Assembly (NCBI GenBank): GCA_025890175.1
Contig: JANPYM010000006.1
Span: 1,272,376-1,336,375 of the forward strand
Length of the DNA stretch: 64,000 nucleotides
Reading direction: 5' to 3'
Origin: Ciborinia camelliae
Taxonomy: Eukaryota > Ascomycota > Leotiomycetes > Helotiales > Sclerotiniaceae
Part shown: in pieces, positions 1 to 12,142 of the stretch
How the letters are laid out: every line of letters starts with the position of its first letter
Numbering within the stretch: position 1 is the first letter of the stretch
Made by a program: the position numbers and the translations under genes
The notes under the pieces: model-generated
Databases searched by the model: none
What the model was told of the DNA's origin: nothing
The model's input: the letters and a program-made list of their open reading frames with translations, nothing else

Positions 1-792
1 GAAAAACTACTCTACATGGTTATCCAAGGGTTGAAACTACTTATGTGGAATCCGTTTTTGGGCCAGTTTCCGAGTCTTCGTGAGGGCTATGAGAGTCTAT
101 CAAAAGGAAGCTCAGCTACCACGCTACGCCGATTTATGAAGTGGCATTCGAGCACCGAACGACGAGAAGCCGATAGCCCCCAAAAAGCCATGTTACACCA
201 AGCTGCGATAAGAATATTGATTAATATCGGTACGTCCAAACAAGGCATTCAACAATAATTTAGAAATGGACTGATACCCCCTGTAGATCTCCTACTTGCA
301 GGCATACCTGAAGCTTCTTATGGCATTCAAAAGCAAGAGTCCATCGAGTGCTATCGAGCGGAATTTCGTAGCATCCTTCTTTGGAAACCTGTAAGATTTG
401 ACTATTGGGGGCAATTCCAAAGTCTCTCCCCGGACCTTATGAAGAGCATCGAGCTCTTATCTGAATTCGGACCATCGCACCACGAACGTTGTATCCAGAA
501 GGATATCAGAGGGATGCATAAAATAGTATCTAATGCATCCCCAGAAAACCCCGATTCTGACAACTGGGACAACGCAATGTTGTTTTTCATGCAGGAAGGG
601 GCACGCAAAGGAGGGAATTGACCTAGTCCTATGTGTTGAACAACTTCAAGACATCCACAAAGTACTTTCCATGGAGAATGATGCCGGCTCTTCCAGGGCA
701 TACCTTCCTTTGGGTGGATCTTGACCTTTCTTTTGTTGTGATTGGCTATATGGCCATGCTACTTTCCAGATATAGATTAGTTCAATCTGTTG

Positions 793-914
793 AAGCGCGG
801 AGCGCTTGCGGCTACTATGTACATAGTAGCTTAGCGTAGCGTCCGTGCGTAGCACGAACGCGGCTACGCTTGTAGGAAAAATAGAATCCACTTCGTGGAT
901 TCTATGATTCCTAC
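793..914. repeat. Cluster of four perfect or near-perfect hairpins
   Basis: Four inverted repeats lie back to back. AAGCGC/GCGCTT has a GGA loop (793-807). GCTACTATGTACATAGTAGC (811-830) is a perfect 20-bp palindrome. AGCGTAGC/GCTACGCT (833-870) encloses CGTGC-GTA-GCACG. At 872-914 there are an 11-bp stem around loop TTC and an outer GTAGGAA/TTCCTAC arm. Three of the loops are three bases long. It is not a terminator of any gene I can see and resembles a small foldback or MITE-like element. Confidence 0.7.
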
Positions 915-1153
915 AATCAACCAATCCTATGCTTCCTACATAACTTAATACAATCGTTGATATAAATACTTTTCAAACGGCCCTGAGTTCCAAAGATGAG
1001 ACATCAAAATTTCGATCCTCAAAACATCATATAATACCGATGAATCATAAAAACAAAAACGATCACTCTCTTTCACGTTCTCCCCGAAGAAACAATAACC
1101 ATTCTCACACACCCGTAACAACTATCTCCAAATCTCACACACTCACCTCACCT

Positions 1154-1233
1154 CCCCCAATTTCCCTCTCCCCCAATTTCCCTCTCCCCCAATTTCCCTC
1201 TCCCCCAATTTCCCTCTCCCCCAATTTCCCTGT
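1154..1233. repeat. 16-bp tandem repeat, five copies
   Basis: The unit CCCCCAATTTCCCTCT is repeated five times head to tail, the last copy differing by one base. The open frames across it on both strands are low-complexity artefacts. Confidence 0.85.
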
Positions 1234-1249
1234 CCCTCAATCCCTCAAT

Positions 1250-1274
1250 CCCTAAACCCCTAACCCCTAAAACC
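1250..1274. repeat. Telomere-like CCCTAA tract
   Basis: Three imperfect units of the CCCTAA type follow the 16-bp minisatellite directly. TTAGGG is the usual telomere repeat of filamentous fungi, so this may be an interstitial telomere-like patch. It is short and may be a coincidence of the CCCTCAATCC repeat running into it. Confidence 0.4.
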
Positions 1275-1908
1275 AAAGCTCCAACCGCAAGCCAATCAAG
1301 ATAGGTACCTAAGTATATAGCTATGAATAATATACAGAAGATAGAAGATAGCATATTAAAGATAACATATAAAAGCTAAAAGGAAGAGCTAAATCCTCAT
1401 CCTCATCCTCATTCGATGCCGACCACTTAGTCAATCAAGAGCATTCATTCATTCATTCATTCATTCATTCATCAATTCCCTGTTCAGAGTTCAGAGTTCA
1501 GAGAAAGAAAGAAAAAAGGAAAAATAGTAGCATAGGGTACGTACCTAGGTAGGTATGAAAACATCCCATCTTCAAACCCCCAGTATCCAAGAAAACCTCA
1601 CCATACCCCAAAAATCCACCAAATGATCTCCACTATCCACAACAATCGTGCGCATTAAATAGATTAAAAATAGTATTGATTTCACTTTTCCCCCATCACC
1701 ACCGCCTACCTACCTTGGAAGGCCACCCTAACAATTTTGCCTACTAGTGATATTTTGTCCTGCCTAGGTGTCGAAATATGCATACACTTTGCTCCCCAAC
1801 CTAGAACCTAGTATTGTATCTTCACCGCCGTATAAACGCCATGCACAGAAATAAAGAAACGATAGTTCCTCTTCCCTAGTAACCAAATCATTTGTACCAA
1901 AACTAGAC

Positions 1909-3853
1909 CTAACCAGTCTTAGCCTTCTTAGCCGGTCTCTCTTCCGCATCGCTACCACCCTCCTCCTCACTATCACTTCCCGAACTTTCATGAGCTGAAT
2001 CGTATTCTTCCGCTACATCACTCTCACTATCTGTTTTGAAATCTTCATCCACACTCTCATCGTCTTCATCCGCGCTTCCTCTATCGGCTCTAGCGGCTAC
2101 TATTTCTTCATCCGAGGATTGCATGTCAGGGTCTCGAAGAGCGGCGGCTAGGAGAGCGGAATTATCATCATCCATTTCATTCTTGACACGAAGACCCTTG
2201 ATCTTAAAGAAATCCTCGAGGGGCTTTTGTTCTTCACGATTAATGTTGCTGAATTGTGTTTCACCGGCTCCACCTTTAAGCTGAACAGCGATGTCAAAAG
2301 TACGGGAGGCGGAAGTAGCACCACCAACACGTGAGAAGGTTATGGTTTGGATCTGTTCGTAAGTTATGTATGTCGCGGGTTTTGGGACGAACATGAAAGC
2401 TTTCTCTAGGCAGTAGAGGAAACCTTCACTGGCTTTGATAGAACACTTGATACCATATTGTTGGTGGTGGCTGATAATGTTAGTAGAATAATCTGGCAAA
2501 TTGCGAAAAAGTGACATACCTCAAGAAATCCTTGGCCGGTTGATTAATCTTCTTTCCGGCAAGACCACGGAATACTTGTGTAACGACTTCATGTAATGGC
2601 TGTTCGTAATGTGCGCTTAATCTTCCTCCATATTTTTCTTGCATCACACCTTCTGTTATATTCAAATCGATGGTAACTTCTTCATCCTTCTTGAATTGCA
2701 TAACCAAGAAAGGGTATCTGGTTTGACCTTGTCGGAGGGGTGGATCTAAACCAATACAGATCATGAAATGTAATTCGTCCGGCTTGGGTAAAACCATAAA
2801 CTTCTTGATATGGTCGTATTGAATTTTGTAATCGTAAGTTTTACCACGTAATCGGAAAGAATTTTCATACATATCGATATCGAAACGTCCTCTGTGAACA
2901 GTTAGCCTTGCACAAAAGCTTTGAAAATGCGACATGCCTTGGAGTGAGATGTAGGACATCAAGGAAAGTAGCAACAGTATCGCCAGCGACATCGCCAATT
3001 TCGGCCTTCTCCATTAAGGTATCGTAGAACAGGTTGGAAGCATTGTGAGCCTCCTCATCAGCATCGCTTGCATCCTCATCTCCCTCACGAGCTCCCTTCT
3101 TGGTCGCAACTCCGGGAATGTAAAATCTCATCTCAACAAGCTGATCCTTTCCAGCTCCAGCTTTCTTTCCTTTACTGCGCGCACCACCCAAAGCTCCATT
3201 TGTGCCGGTATCATCGCCACTGGCTGGTAAAGAAAATTCGACGGCGACTTCATTTTTGCCTGCCAAGTTCGTGTTTGAGATCTCGGTATATGGGATTTCG
3301 AAAGCAGGTCGATTTTGAACATTGAATACCAATTCTGATTTTCCGAATTCACCTTTGCCCCAATTCCATCCTCTTAAAGCATGCTCCTTGTGTTCCAAAT
3401 TTGTGCTATACCAGTTCTTGAAAACTTTACTCAATCGCTCAAAGTCCTGGATTGTGTGAGAAAAAGTGCGCCAGTCTAAGAGGGTATACTGACATCTTGC
3501 AAGAACCCATCAAGTTGACAGATATCAGAATTGCGCAACAAAAGCTTCACCTCAAAACCCTTTGATGCCTTACTCCATTGAGCGCCTGCGATATTGCTGT
3601 TCTCGAGTGTAAATGTATCTCCGCCACCCGATGGTCTCCATCCAAATCCAGTTTCGGCGAATCTGCAACGGCCTGAATCTTTTGAGAGATCAAGGTAGAT
3701 ATTTTCGAAACTCTCCCTGGAGTAATTATTGATGTTAGAAACCTTGTTCGTTTTCACCACATCCACCATTTTAACACTTTGAGCCATTTTTTTGATGGCA
3801 AAAATGCGGTGAATTCCGTTTGTTATTGAGAATGAAATAACTTACATGGCCAT
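1909..3853 (-). CDS. pob3: FACT complex subunit Pob3 (SSRP1 family)
   Basis: Histone chaperone subunit that, with Spt16, reorganises nucleosomes during transcription and replication in the nucleus. Five exons read 3853-3846, 3716-3494, 3446-2938, 2891-2520 and 2470-1909, giving 557 residues, normal for fungal Pob3. The first exon is only ATGGCCAT. Splicing it to 3716 gives the family N-terminus ending in ESFENIYLDLSK, whereas reading through from the ATG at 3787 adds a poor extension. Recognisable parts in order: the Pob3 N-terminal domain, the SSrecog/PH region with LHLTPRGRFDIDMYEN, a second PH-like (Rtt106-type) domain, then a long acidic tail ending in a basic KK motif. There is no HMG box, as is usual in fungi. 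The third intron (2937-2892) has a GC donor and restores LTPRGRF. Identity is secure; the tiny first exon is inferred. Confidence 0.93.
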
Positions 3854-4749
3854 GTTTTAAGTTTTGGTGATGGTTATTGCTTTTTGGAAGGAACGAGTTT
3901 TCTGCAAGACGATTGATTGAGGTAGTCGCGGTCGCGTCAGGTACGCATAAATTAATTAAGCCAATAATTGATCACGTGATCGACCGCGAGTTTGTCTGCG
4001 GCCATCTTTTTGATTTTGGTTGATGAGATGAGATGGGATGAGATAAGAGAATGTAGGCAAGGAAACTTCCCATGGGATAGGTAGAAGATACATTCATCGC
4101 TACTCGATTGTAAATTTAAGAATTTCCTATAACCAAAGATACCTAGGTAGGTATTTATCGATCTCAAAGCTCTAAGGCTACAAAATATTGAACAGTGTTA
4201 GATGGTAGGCCCTATATCTAAGCCCTAAGCGCTATCCTATTATTACTTTTAAATCCAAATCAGATCGGACGATTGTCAAACTTAGATTCAGATATTCAAG
4301 TGCGCTACAAAGCATCTAAGCCCCAATCCAACATTATCCTATTCTTTACTTTAAAATCAGACATTGAAGAGTGTCGTGAGGCATCTAAAGCCAAGTTCAT
4401 TATCATCGGAGCAACATAATCACGAGCATGTAGGTATGTAGAATGAATTGAGGGTATAGTTAAGCTTTAGATTTCCCTATGTTTCCTTGCCTCTAATAAC
4501 GAGCAAGTTACATGCCAATCTACAAAGATCATCTCTCGCTATGCATGCGCTGGTGTGGTATAAAAGCTTTGAAAACAGTTGTCGACCTCCATCGAATGAA
4601 ATGGTATAACACTTAGGCTTGAGGCAACGCAAAAGAGAAAATATAAATAATGTAACGCCAATCGATGCCCATATTATCCCAGTGAAAATCCGTAACACAG
4701 CAGTCGTCCTCCTTTAATGGCGGCCATATCGTCCCCGATCCAACTTCCA
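3854..4749. other. Intergenic between pob3 and the next minus-strand gene
   Basis: Holds the pob3 promoter on the left, a TACCTAGGTA-type palindrome near 4140, and the 3' flank of the gene to the right. No coding potential recognised. Confidence 0.5.
3970..3981. promoter_or_regulatory. CACGTG-centred 12-bp palindrome
   Basis: GATCACGTGATC lies about 120 bp upstream of the pob3 start. CACGTG is the classical binding core of bHLH factors such as Cbf1. The site itself is visible; its use is inferred. Confidence 0.4.
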
Positions 4750-5267
4750 TTAGGCGGCATTCTCCTTCTCGTCCTCGGGAAGAGGAACCTTCTCGTTCAT
4801 GAGCGATGTAGGTGAGTCGGTGGATGATTGTGATGGTGACTTCTTTCGCATAACGGCGTCTTGTCCACCCATTCTTCGACCCAATGCTCTCTCCAACTTG
4901 GCTCCCAATGCCAACTTTCCCATGTTATCTCTCTTCTCAGTTGTTAAGTCACAACGCTGACTCTCTAACTTCTTGTTTTGTAACTTGTCGATACCGTCCT
5001 CGATGGCGTTGATTTCTTCTTGAGCGGAATCGGTGGTTGTGACGGAGACGGCTTGGCTGTAGGTACTGAAGCGATTGCCTCTGGAAGAGACCTTTGTTGT
5101 GGGCATTTTTGTCAGCGAAGATCGATGATAGTTTGTGGAGGTAGTGTATGCTGAAATCAGGGCGGTGGATTGACGGAAAGGTTGTGCAGAAAGAGAAAGG
5201 GGAGTGAAGGAAATAAACATACACTTGGTGCCATAATAGGACGGGAAGACTCTAAAGAAGCAACCAT
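4750..5267 (-). CDS. Small conserved-looking hydrophilic protein, function unknown
   Basis: The confident part runs from an ATG at 5106 (MPTTKVSSRG) to 4750, 118 residues. It is rich in charged residues, with a likely coiled-coil stretch (EEINAIEDGIDKLQNKKLE), then GKLALGAKLERALGRRMGGQDA and a Ser/Pro-rich tail ending in an acidic cluster. An upstream ATG at 5267 (MVASLESSRPIMAP) followed by a GT donor near 5238 may be the true first exon; joining it to an acceptor near 5152 keeps the frame and lengthens the N-terminus. I do not recognise the family and assign no function. A single low-complexity reading is possible, but the regular heptad-like middle and clean frame favour a real gene. Confidence 0.6.
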
Positions 5268-7735
5268 TTTTGCGATATTCGTTTCAGGTTAACACCGAAT
5301 AATATCTTATGACAGTTTCAATCAAGGTTTCTCCTCGTAGTAGTATGATGCGGACCCTATAAACAACGGCTTGTTATGGTCAAATCGCAGAGTGGCTCGA
5401 GGTACCTAGTAGTGTAAAGGTATGAGCTATCTCAGGCTATTTCGGTCTGGAAGAGATGGCTTTGATCCACGTCTTTGGCTTTTGTAGTATTAGTTGGTGT
5501 GGAAGTGGATCAGGCCCCGGGTGCCACGAGGGATGGGAAGTGGAAGGGTCGATAACTTCAAATAATAGGAGCGAAGGAAAGACTTTCAAATGATTCAAGG
5601 GACCCCTTTAGCTTCTTGAAGGTGGATCAAGTGGTTCTAAAAACGGCAACGCACTGATACGGAGTAAAATGGAGCAGCAATCGCTTGCAGAGTGCAGAGT
5701 GCAGACTGCAGTAAAATGTGAAATTAGAAAGAAATGGAGCACAATAATTACAGTACGGAGTAATTGGAGTGAGTGCTTTTGAGACTCAATTGAGAGAAGA
5801 AACGAAGGAGGCACTGGGCAGGTAGGAGGGTTCACCAGTTGGCTCGTTGGGTTGGGTTGATGGTCGAGACAGTACAGCAGTACATTAATTTTTGGGGATC
5901 TGTGATTCGACAGGATCTTCTGTAGGATCGGTTTGATGCAGTCAGCTTTTAAGGTTTCACGGAATAGCCAACGGATAATACCTAGGTAGGGAAATCTCTA
6001 CCCTGTGAGAGGTTCAGCAAGAAAAAGAAAAACGTGGTGGGTAGGGATTCCGGAATTTTAGTGTGGTTGGGCAAATATAGTAGGTATCAAAATCCGTATT
6101 ACAAGTAAGTTAAAGAGTGGAAGACAAACAGTTGGGAAGTCGATGATTGATCGAACTTGAACTTGATAAGATGTTGGAAATCTAGCTTGTTGCTTTTTTC
6201 TTGAAGGAGACAGAAATTGAAGAGACAGAGAAGAGATAGAGAAGAGTCAGAAAAGAGTCAAAATAAAAAAGAAATAATTTTCTATTTTTACTTGCCTAGC
6301 ATGCACTGCCTTTTAAGTTCTGGCCCGATACAAGTGAATAATATCTAGGACCTAAAGTAGTCCGGTAGCTAAGCTGCGGCTCTTGAAGCTGGAGATATCA
6401 AATCAAATCAAATTCGAATTCGACCTGGAATCCGAATCCGAATCCTCCTGCCCTTTTCAACTCTTATCCAGTCAATCGTGTTGGACGGCAGTATATTGAT
6501 TAATAATTGTTGCTGCAGAATTGGTACGATTTATTGTTGTCAATCTCGAATAGCAGGAGGTCATCTTATCTATTAATACCTAATTCAAGGTCAATCAGTA
6601 AGGATATGCTGGTATATCATGAAGCCCCTCAGCTTGAACTGTGAAGAGTGCGTAGGTGCCCAGTGTCTCATTCTCATGAAGATTTGCATAATATTAATAT
6701 AGAATGAAAGATTTGGAGGGGTCATAAGAATCGGATCACAGGAATCGGATCACCTCGCCGATGGGGAAGATCCGGGGATGAGGATATGAGGAATGCCACG
6801 AAAAAGCAACTGCTGAATTGATTGCTCGATTCATGTTTCTGTAAGAGAGGAAGGGAAGGGACCCGGTTTGGATAGAGGCGGAGAAAAAGAACAAAGTGTT
6901 ATTAAGCACGTGGAAGGCACGATACCGGTATGCATACTGTAGACTGCAGTCTAGATTACTGTACCTACCTACGCAGTACTACTAGGTAGGTAAGAATGGG
7001 TTGCGTTGAACGCGGGCTACTACTGTACTGGAATCTAGATACCTACCCCTATGCACTCCGTAGTCATCTAATAATGCTGATATCACCTTATTTGATAGGT
7101 ACCTACAAAAGAGATGTTATTATTTATGTACGTAGCTTTGCGTTCTGTCGGATTCCCATCCCATCCACATATTGCATACAACCAACCAATTGAACACCTA
7201 GAAAACATGGTACCCCTCACCAACACAGCAAAATACGAATGGTGCTTCGAAACAGAGGGGTTGGATAGTAACATAGTAGCACAAGATCTTGAAAAGGGTG
7301 AGTTTCTTGGTAGGTTTAATTGAGCGGAAGATGAGTACAGCATCAGGAATAGAATACTGTCATTGATAAATCTCATTTGATTGTAGAGTGCAGGCATGTG
7401 GTTCAAACAAATGCATACTGGGAAAGTAATAAAATATCACGTGACTGCATAATCTTTCAAAAGATATACCCGTTTTAGGAAGCTCATCATCATCCAGCAC
7501 CCCACTACAAAACATCAATTTCTGCGGCTACTAGGCAAACCAAAAACTACAGCATTAATCACAATATCAAAGTAAAAGTTGTTCTTGTGGTAGTCGACAA
7601 TACCTGGCCAACATTCAAAATGGTCAAAAAGCAATTTTTGAAAGATACCAAAAAAAAGTCCAAGCATACACCGCAGGTAAGGCTCCATAAATGATCCAAA
7701 ATCAATCAATATACAGGTAATTTAGGTAGTAACAT
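5268..7735. other. Long intergenic region without a recognisable gene
   Basis: About 2.5 kb with no convincing coding frame. It contains CCTAGG-centred palindromes (about 5981 and 6975), a 14-bp palindrome TAGACTGCAGTCTA (6940-6953), a repeated GCAGAGTGCAGA patch near 5690-5710, and purine-rich stretches. Short open frames at 6996-7406 on both strands overlap each other and look fortuitous. Confidence 0.45.
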
Positions 7736-9363
7736 ATGCAGATCCCGGCAACTGCTGATGAATATCTCGCTGGTAAGTTATTCCCCCCCTAAGATCGAAG
7801 ATGAGGACGCGAGCTGAGAGATATCATAGCCGGGGTTGATTTTGAAGAAGCTGGCGAGAAATGGAGGGGTGGTGATGCTGTCAAGGTAAGCCAGGAACTA
7901 CGCCTATGTTTATCTATATGGGTCTTAAATTTGAATCATTAGTCAACCAGATTTTTCATCAGAGCGGTCAATAACTATGAGGAAGCATTGAAAAAATTTC
8001 CAAACTCTTTCGATCTTGCCTACAACAAGTGAGAACTCTTCATTCTCGAAATCCTGGTCCGGATATTCGCTGACATCGTACAGAGCCCGAGTTTTGTATG
8101 AGCTTACACAGTATCCGAAGCTCACAGCGCAATTACCTGGGACCCTCTTGGACCTGCTAGCCACTGCCTTGGAAGCGAGTCGGTATGCATTGAGCCTAAA
8201 ACAGGATAATGCTGACGTTTTGTTGTATGTACACGAATCCCTTTGTGCTTTTCACGGCTAACGGCATCAGTAATACCGCTCAAGTTCTTACCAGTATTGC
8301 TGAGGTAACATCAGAAACGAGAAATGTTGGCAATGATGATAATCTAGCTTTACTCGAGGAAGCTATTGAGCTCTTTCAGAGGTGCTTAACGTTACAGGAG
8401 TACCAATACACTGAATCACAAGCCCAAGCCGAATTTGTACCGACGTCAGAAGATTTAGGTTCCGAGGAAGGCGGAGTTTTATTATCTGATGCCAATTCCC
8501 AACCTCCACAAGATGATCGATGGGCGACTATCGTTGAGCCGGTAACCCTTGATACTTTACTCGATACTCTAATAGCTCAGGTCCAAACACTTACCACCTT
8601 ATGTGGACTGGTGAATGTAGATGCTGGTCGAGGACTGGCATGGATTGAAGAATATTCGACCTCGCTCATCGGTCAAAAACTACAAAGCTACCTTCAAGGC
8701 ACTACCGACCGAGATCAAGAAGCTGGCCTTGCCAAGTCAAATTTTATCTCTGCTCTCGCCGATGCCAATTTCCGAGTTCAACAAATTGATATTAGTACCT
8801 ACGAACGAACCCTGAATGATGCTTATTCGTCGTTGAGCCTCGAAGATCATCCTGAAGGACTCTGCGATAAAGCTGAAGCATTCATCTCATACAACGCATC
8901 TCTTCGTCTGAATTATGAAGCAGCTCAATCACCGGAAGTTTCAGCATCACGGTGGAAAGTTCTAAGTGCAGCACTCGATAATCTAACAAAGGCTTCGAAA
9001 CTACCTTCTGCTGATAATCTACCAAAGATCCATATTTTGCGAGGGGATGTCGAATTTTTAAGATTTCAGTTGGGACAACCACCAAGTAATTACGATGTTG
9101 CTTTCAAGAACGGGGCCGTTTTAACGAAGAATGCGGAGAAATTTTATCGTGGTGCTGGGATTCTAGCGAGAAACGAGGGGTTGAGTAAGGAGTTAGAGGA
9201 AGCTGGAGTCAAGGAAGCTCTGGCTATGAGCTTGTACGGCGAGAAAGCTAAGCTGTTAGAAAGTGTCAAACTGCGACCTGGGGTAGTGAGGGGTGTTTTG
9301 GAGGACGCTCTTGATGATGGGTTGATCTCATATGAAGCTTTATCTGATATGGGTATTGCATAA
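7736..9363 (+). CDS. Tetratricopeptide-like helical repeat protein
   Basis: Five exons, 7736-7772, 7830-7885, 7943-8028, 8084-8224 and 8271-9363, encode 470 residues. The joins restore continuous helical-repeat sequence such as NNYEEALKKFPNSFDLAYNK and ADVLFNTAQVLTSIAEV. The N-terminal third reads as consecutive TPR-like helix pairs (A.RALYELTQYP, ALEASRYALSLKQDNADVLFN). A Gln/Glu/Ser-rich loop follows near residue 170, then further amphipathic helices to the C-terminus. Such proteins act as scaffolds or chaperone adaptors. The layout resembles fungal TPR chaperones of ribosomal proteins, but I cannot fix the orthologue. There is no signal peptide or membrane segment. All four introns are GT-AG and 50-60 bp long. 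Confidence 0.8.
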
Positions 9364-10389
9364 GGATTTCTTGGTGCTATCCCACGATTGATACCTTTGG
9401 CTGATTTGGATTGAGAGGTAGATGATAAAAAAGACATATAGTTTATTCGAATGTTGAGAGACAAATAAAACCCTGTAGTTTATTGGAACATTGACAGGTA
9501 GATGAAAGTCTATAACCCACTTGAACATTATAAGAAGTAGATAGGTGAAAGTTTGTAGCTCACGTAAATAGGTATTAAGAAGTAGAAGAAAGTACCTCCT
9601 ATGTACGGATTGCACTTGAAAATATAATGGTAGACTTCTCGAGTATGGCTACCTATGAGAGGGGAATTATGGTGGTCTTTAATTTTTTATAGTATAAACC
9701 AAACTTTTCTATATCATAGTAGATTCAATTTGTTGTTGTTCTTCAAACCATTGATTTGAGTTCTTTTTTCCTTTCAATGTATATCTTCAACTTCAACATC
9801 CATTCATCTTCGTCCATAGGTCAATTTATTTTAATCCCTGCAGCTCCATCCTGATTTTCGATTATGCACGGATCCATCCAATGCCACCTGCACCGTGCCC
9901 ATCGATATTGATGCCTAAGGCCAATAATTGGAGTTCTGGTTTTCGCTTATGAATTTATAAACTAATGGGGATTTGAATGGCTTCGTCCACTCCCACCATC
10001 AACACCCTCAAGAAAATTCTTTTCGATATCTTCTCACATCTCAAAACACTTATATCCACAATTTAGAAGCTTCTTTCTGTTCTTCTAATTAAATCCTCAC
10101 CCTCATAATATCAATCCTCGAATCTCGAAAGCGGTTTTCTGCCCCAGATCCCTCGAATTTTAACGATACCTTCAACAAGACATACCAATTTTTTCAGAAA
10201 CAGCATTCGATTTCCGTGACAGTACCTCATTTCGCTCTTATTCACTCAATTCTGAATTTCATTCGAAACTATCTGCGACAGTTCACTTCCGCTGTCCCGA
10301 ATTTCTTAACGACATCTCTACGAGACCCCTCTATCTTCTAATTCTTGTGAGGTTGACAAAAGTCTTCCTTCCCCACCTTTTTCAGAATC
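9364..10389. other. Intergenic with pyrimidine-rich leader of the next gene
   Basis: The left part is the 3' flank of the TPR gene. From about 10000 to 10389 the plus strand is C/T-rich, typical of a fungal promoter and 5' leader, leading to the ATG at 10390. No separate gene seen. Confidence 0.5.
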
Positions 10390-12142
10390 ATGGCCACCAA
10401 TGGTAGCTTCAATCAACAAGACCAATACAAGACCACCACCACCGAACAGTACCCAGCTACTTCAGGTGCCGCTGGTTCTACAAATGGAGGTGCTTCGGGC
10501 AGTGATCTCTCCAAGGATGAAGTTGGATGGTACTTTGTTGAGCAGTATTACACTACTTTGAGCAAGTCGCCAGAAAAGCTCCACGTAAGTTTGATAATTT
10601 CTTCTCTTCAAATTGTATATGCGCTAACATTGCATAGCTCTTCTATGGAAAGAAGTCCCAATTTGTTTCTGGTCTTGAGGGAGCTTCAGCTCCAGTATCT
10701 GTTGGCCGAGTTGTAAGTTCCGCGCTTTATTATTTGCGACTATGGCTAATTTCTGTAGAATATCCAAGATCGTATCCGCGACCTCGACTTCCAAGACTGC
10801 AAAGTCCGTGTCACCAACGTCGATTCTCAATCTTCCTTCGACAACATTGTCATTCAAGTGATCGGTGAAACATCCAACAAGTCTGCCGAGCTCAAGAAAT
10901 TCGTCCAAACCTTCGTTTTGGCTCAACAACCTACCGGATACTTCGTTCTCAACGACATCTTCAGATACATCGATGAGGAGGGCGAGGAAGAGCAAGGTGA
11001 GGCTCTTGAGGTCAAAGAGGAATCTGCGCCTGCTCCATTGGTTGACGATGTTGAAATGCCTGCTGCACCAGTTGCTGTCGAGGAGACCGCAGCTCCAGAA
11101 GCTGCTCTGGACGCCGATGTAGTTGACAAGAAGTTGGAAGAGACCATTGAGGCGGAGCCCGCCACCGCCGAACCTACTACAAATGGAGACTCGGTTGAGG
11201 CTGCTACCGAAGCTGAGGAGAAGCCCGAGGAGCCAAAGGTTGAGGAGGAAGCTCCTACACCAGAGGAAATTGAGAAGGCTGTTGATGAGGAGGTTAAGGA
11301 ACCAGAAAAGCCAAAGGAACCCGTCCCAACCCCAGAGCTTTCTAAACAACCTTCTGCCACCAAGCCTGCTCCAGTTCAACCAGCTACCCCCGCTAAGCCA
11401 TTGAGTTGGGCAGCCCGTATCGCAGCTTCAGCTGGACCAGCACCAAAGCCCGCTGTTCCAGTTGTGCAACCAAAGGCCGCCGCCGCTCCAGCTGCACCAA
11501 AGCCTGTTGCCCCTGCCGCTCAGCCAGCTAAGCAACCAACTACTCCAGCAACAACTGCAGCTACTCCCGCAGCTGAGAAGAAAGAAAACTCACCAACAGG
11601 CTCTGCTGGATGGCAAACCGCTGGCGGCGATGCTAAGCGACAAAACCGACCTCAATCTATCTCCCAACAGCCAACAGAGGATAAGGGAACTTTGGGATAT
11701 GTCCGTAATGTCAACGCTTCGGTCAAGGATGAAGAATTGCGCTCACTTTTGGGCTCTTTCGGCGAGTTGGTTTATTTCGACATCAACCGTTCCAAGGTAT
11801 GTCAATTATTTTTTTGTTCCATGATCATAACTAATCCGCTTCCAGAACTGCGCTTTTGTAGAATACGCAAATGCCTCCGGTTACCAAGCAGCTGCTCAAG
11901 CCAACCCCCACAAGATTGGTGAAGAAACCATTTATGTTGAGCCCCGCCGACCAAAGGCTACCGCATACGGCGGAAATGGTTACTCTGGTGGTGGACGTGG
12001 TGGAATGAACCAACGTGGCCGTGGTGGATTCGAACAAGGTCGTCCTGGCAATCAACAAGGTCGAGGCAACTTTGGAGCAAACCGTGGACGTGGAGGTGCT
12101 AATGGACCAAGAGGAGCTCGTGGTGCCACTCAGGCTGCTTAG
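10390..12142 (+). CDS. NTF2-domain and RRM RNA-binding protein (G3BP/Nxt3-like)
   Basis: Four exons, 10390-10584, 10638-10712, 10759-11796 and 11846-12142, give 534 residues. After a short disordered start, an NTF2-like domain spans roughly residues 44-165 (VGWYFVEQYYTTLSKSPEKLH, LFYGKKSQFVSG, GYFVLNDIFRYIDEE). A long acidic then Ala/Pro-rich linker follows, then an RRM near 430-510 (TLGYVRNVNASVKDEELRSL, NCAFVEYANASG) and an RGG-rich C-terminus. This order matches the G3BP family, fission yeast Nxt3 and budding yeast Bre5, which bind RNA, join stress granules and act as cofactors of a deubiquitinase. Introns 1 and 2 fall inside the NTF2 domain and intron 3 inside the RRM. Family assignment is secure; the exact role in this species is inferred. 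Confidence 0.92.

Larger units (their letters stand above)
1..1908. other. Intergenic, no supported gene
   Basis: No conserved protein is recognisable. A short open frame at 16-258 (+) ends before a possible GTACGT donor and could be the tail or a fragment of a gene outside the window, but nothing supports it. The interval contains a cluster of hairpins (793-914), a 16-bp tandem repeat (1154-1233), a telomere-like tract (1250-1274) and a CATT microsatellite near 1440. The right part is the 3' flank of pob3. Confidence 0.5.

Noticed and set aside
1040..1354. Pro-rich and Gly/Glu-rich frames on both strands
   Set aside because: Both are translations of the 16-bp tandem repeat.
3476..3787. pob3 start at the ATG at 3787
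   Set aside because: It adds a non-conserved extension; the GTAAGT donor at 3845, CTAAC branch site and CAG acceptor at 3717 give the family N-terminus.
10624..11379. 251-codon minus-strand frame rich in Leu/Trp/Gly
   Set aside because: It is antisense to the Ala/Glu/Pro-rich linker of the NTF2/RRM gene and arises from that codon composition.
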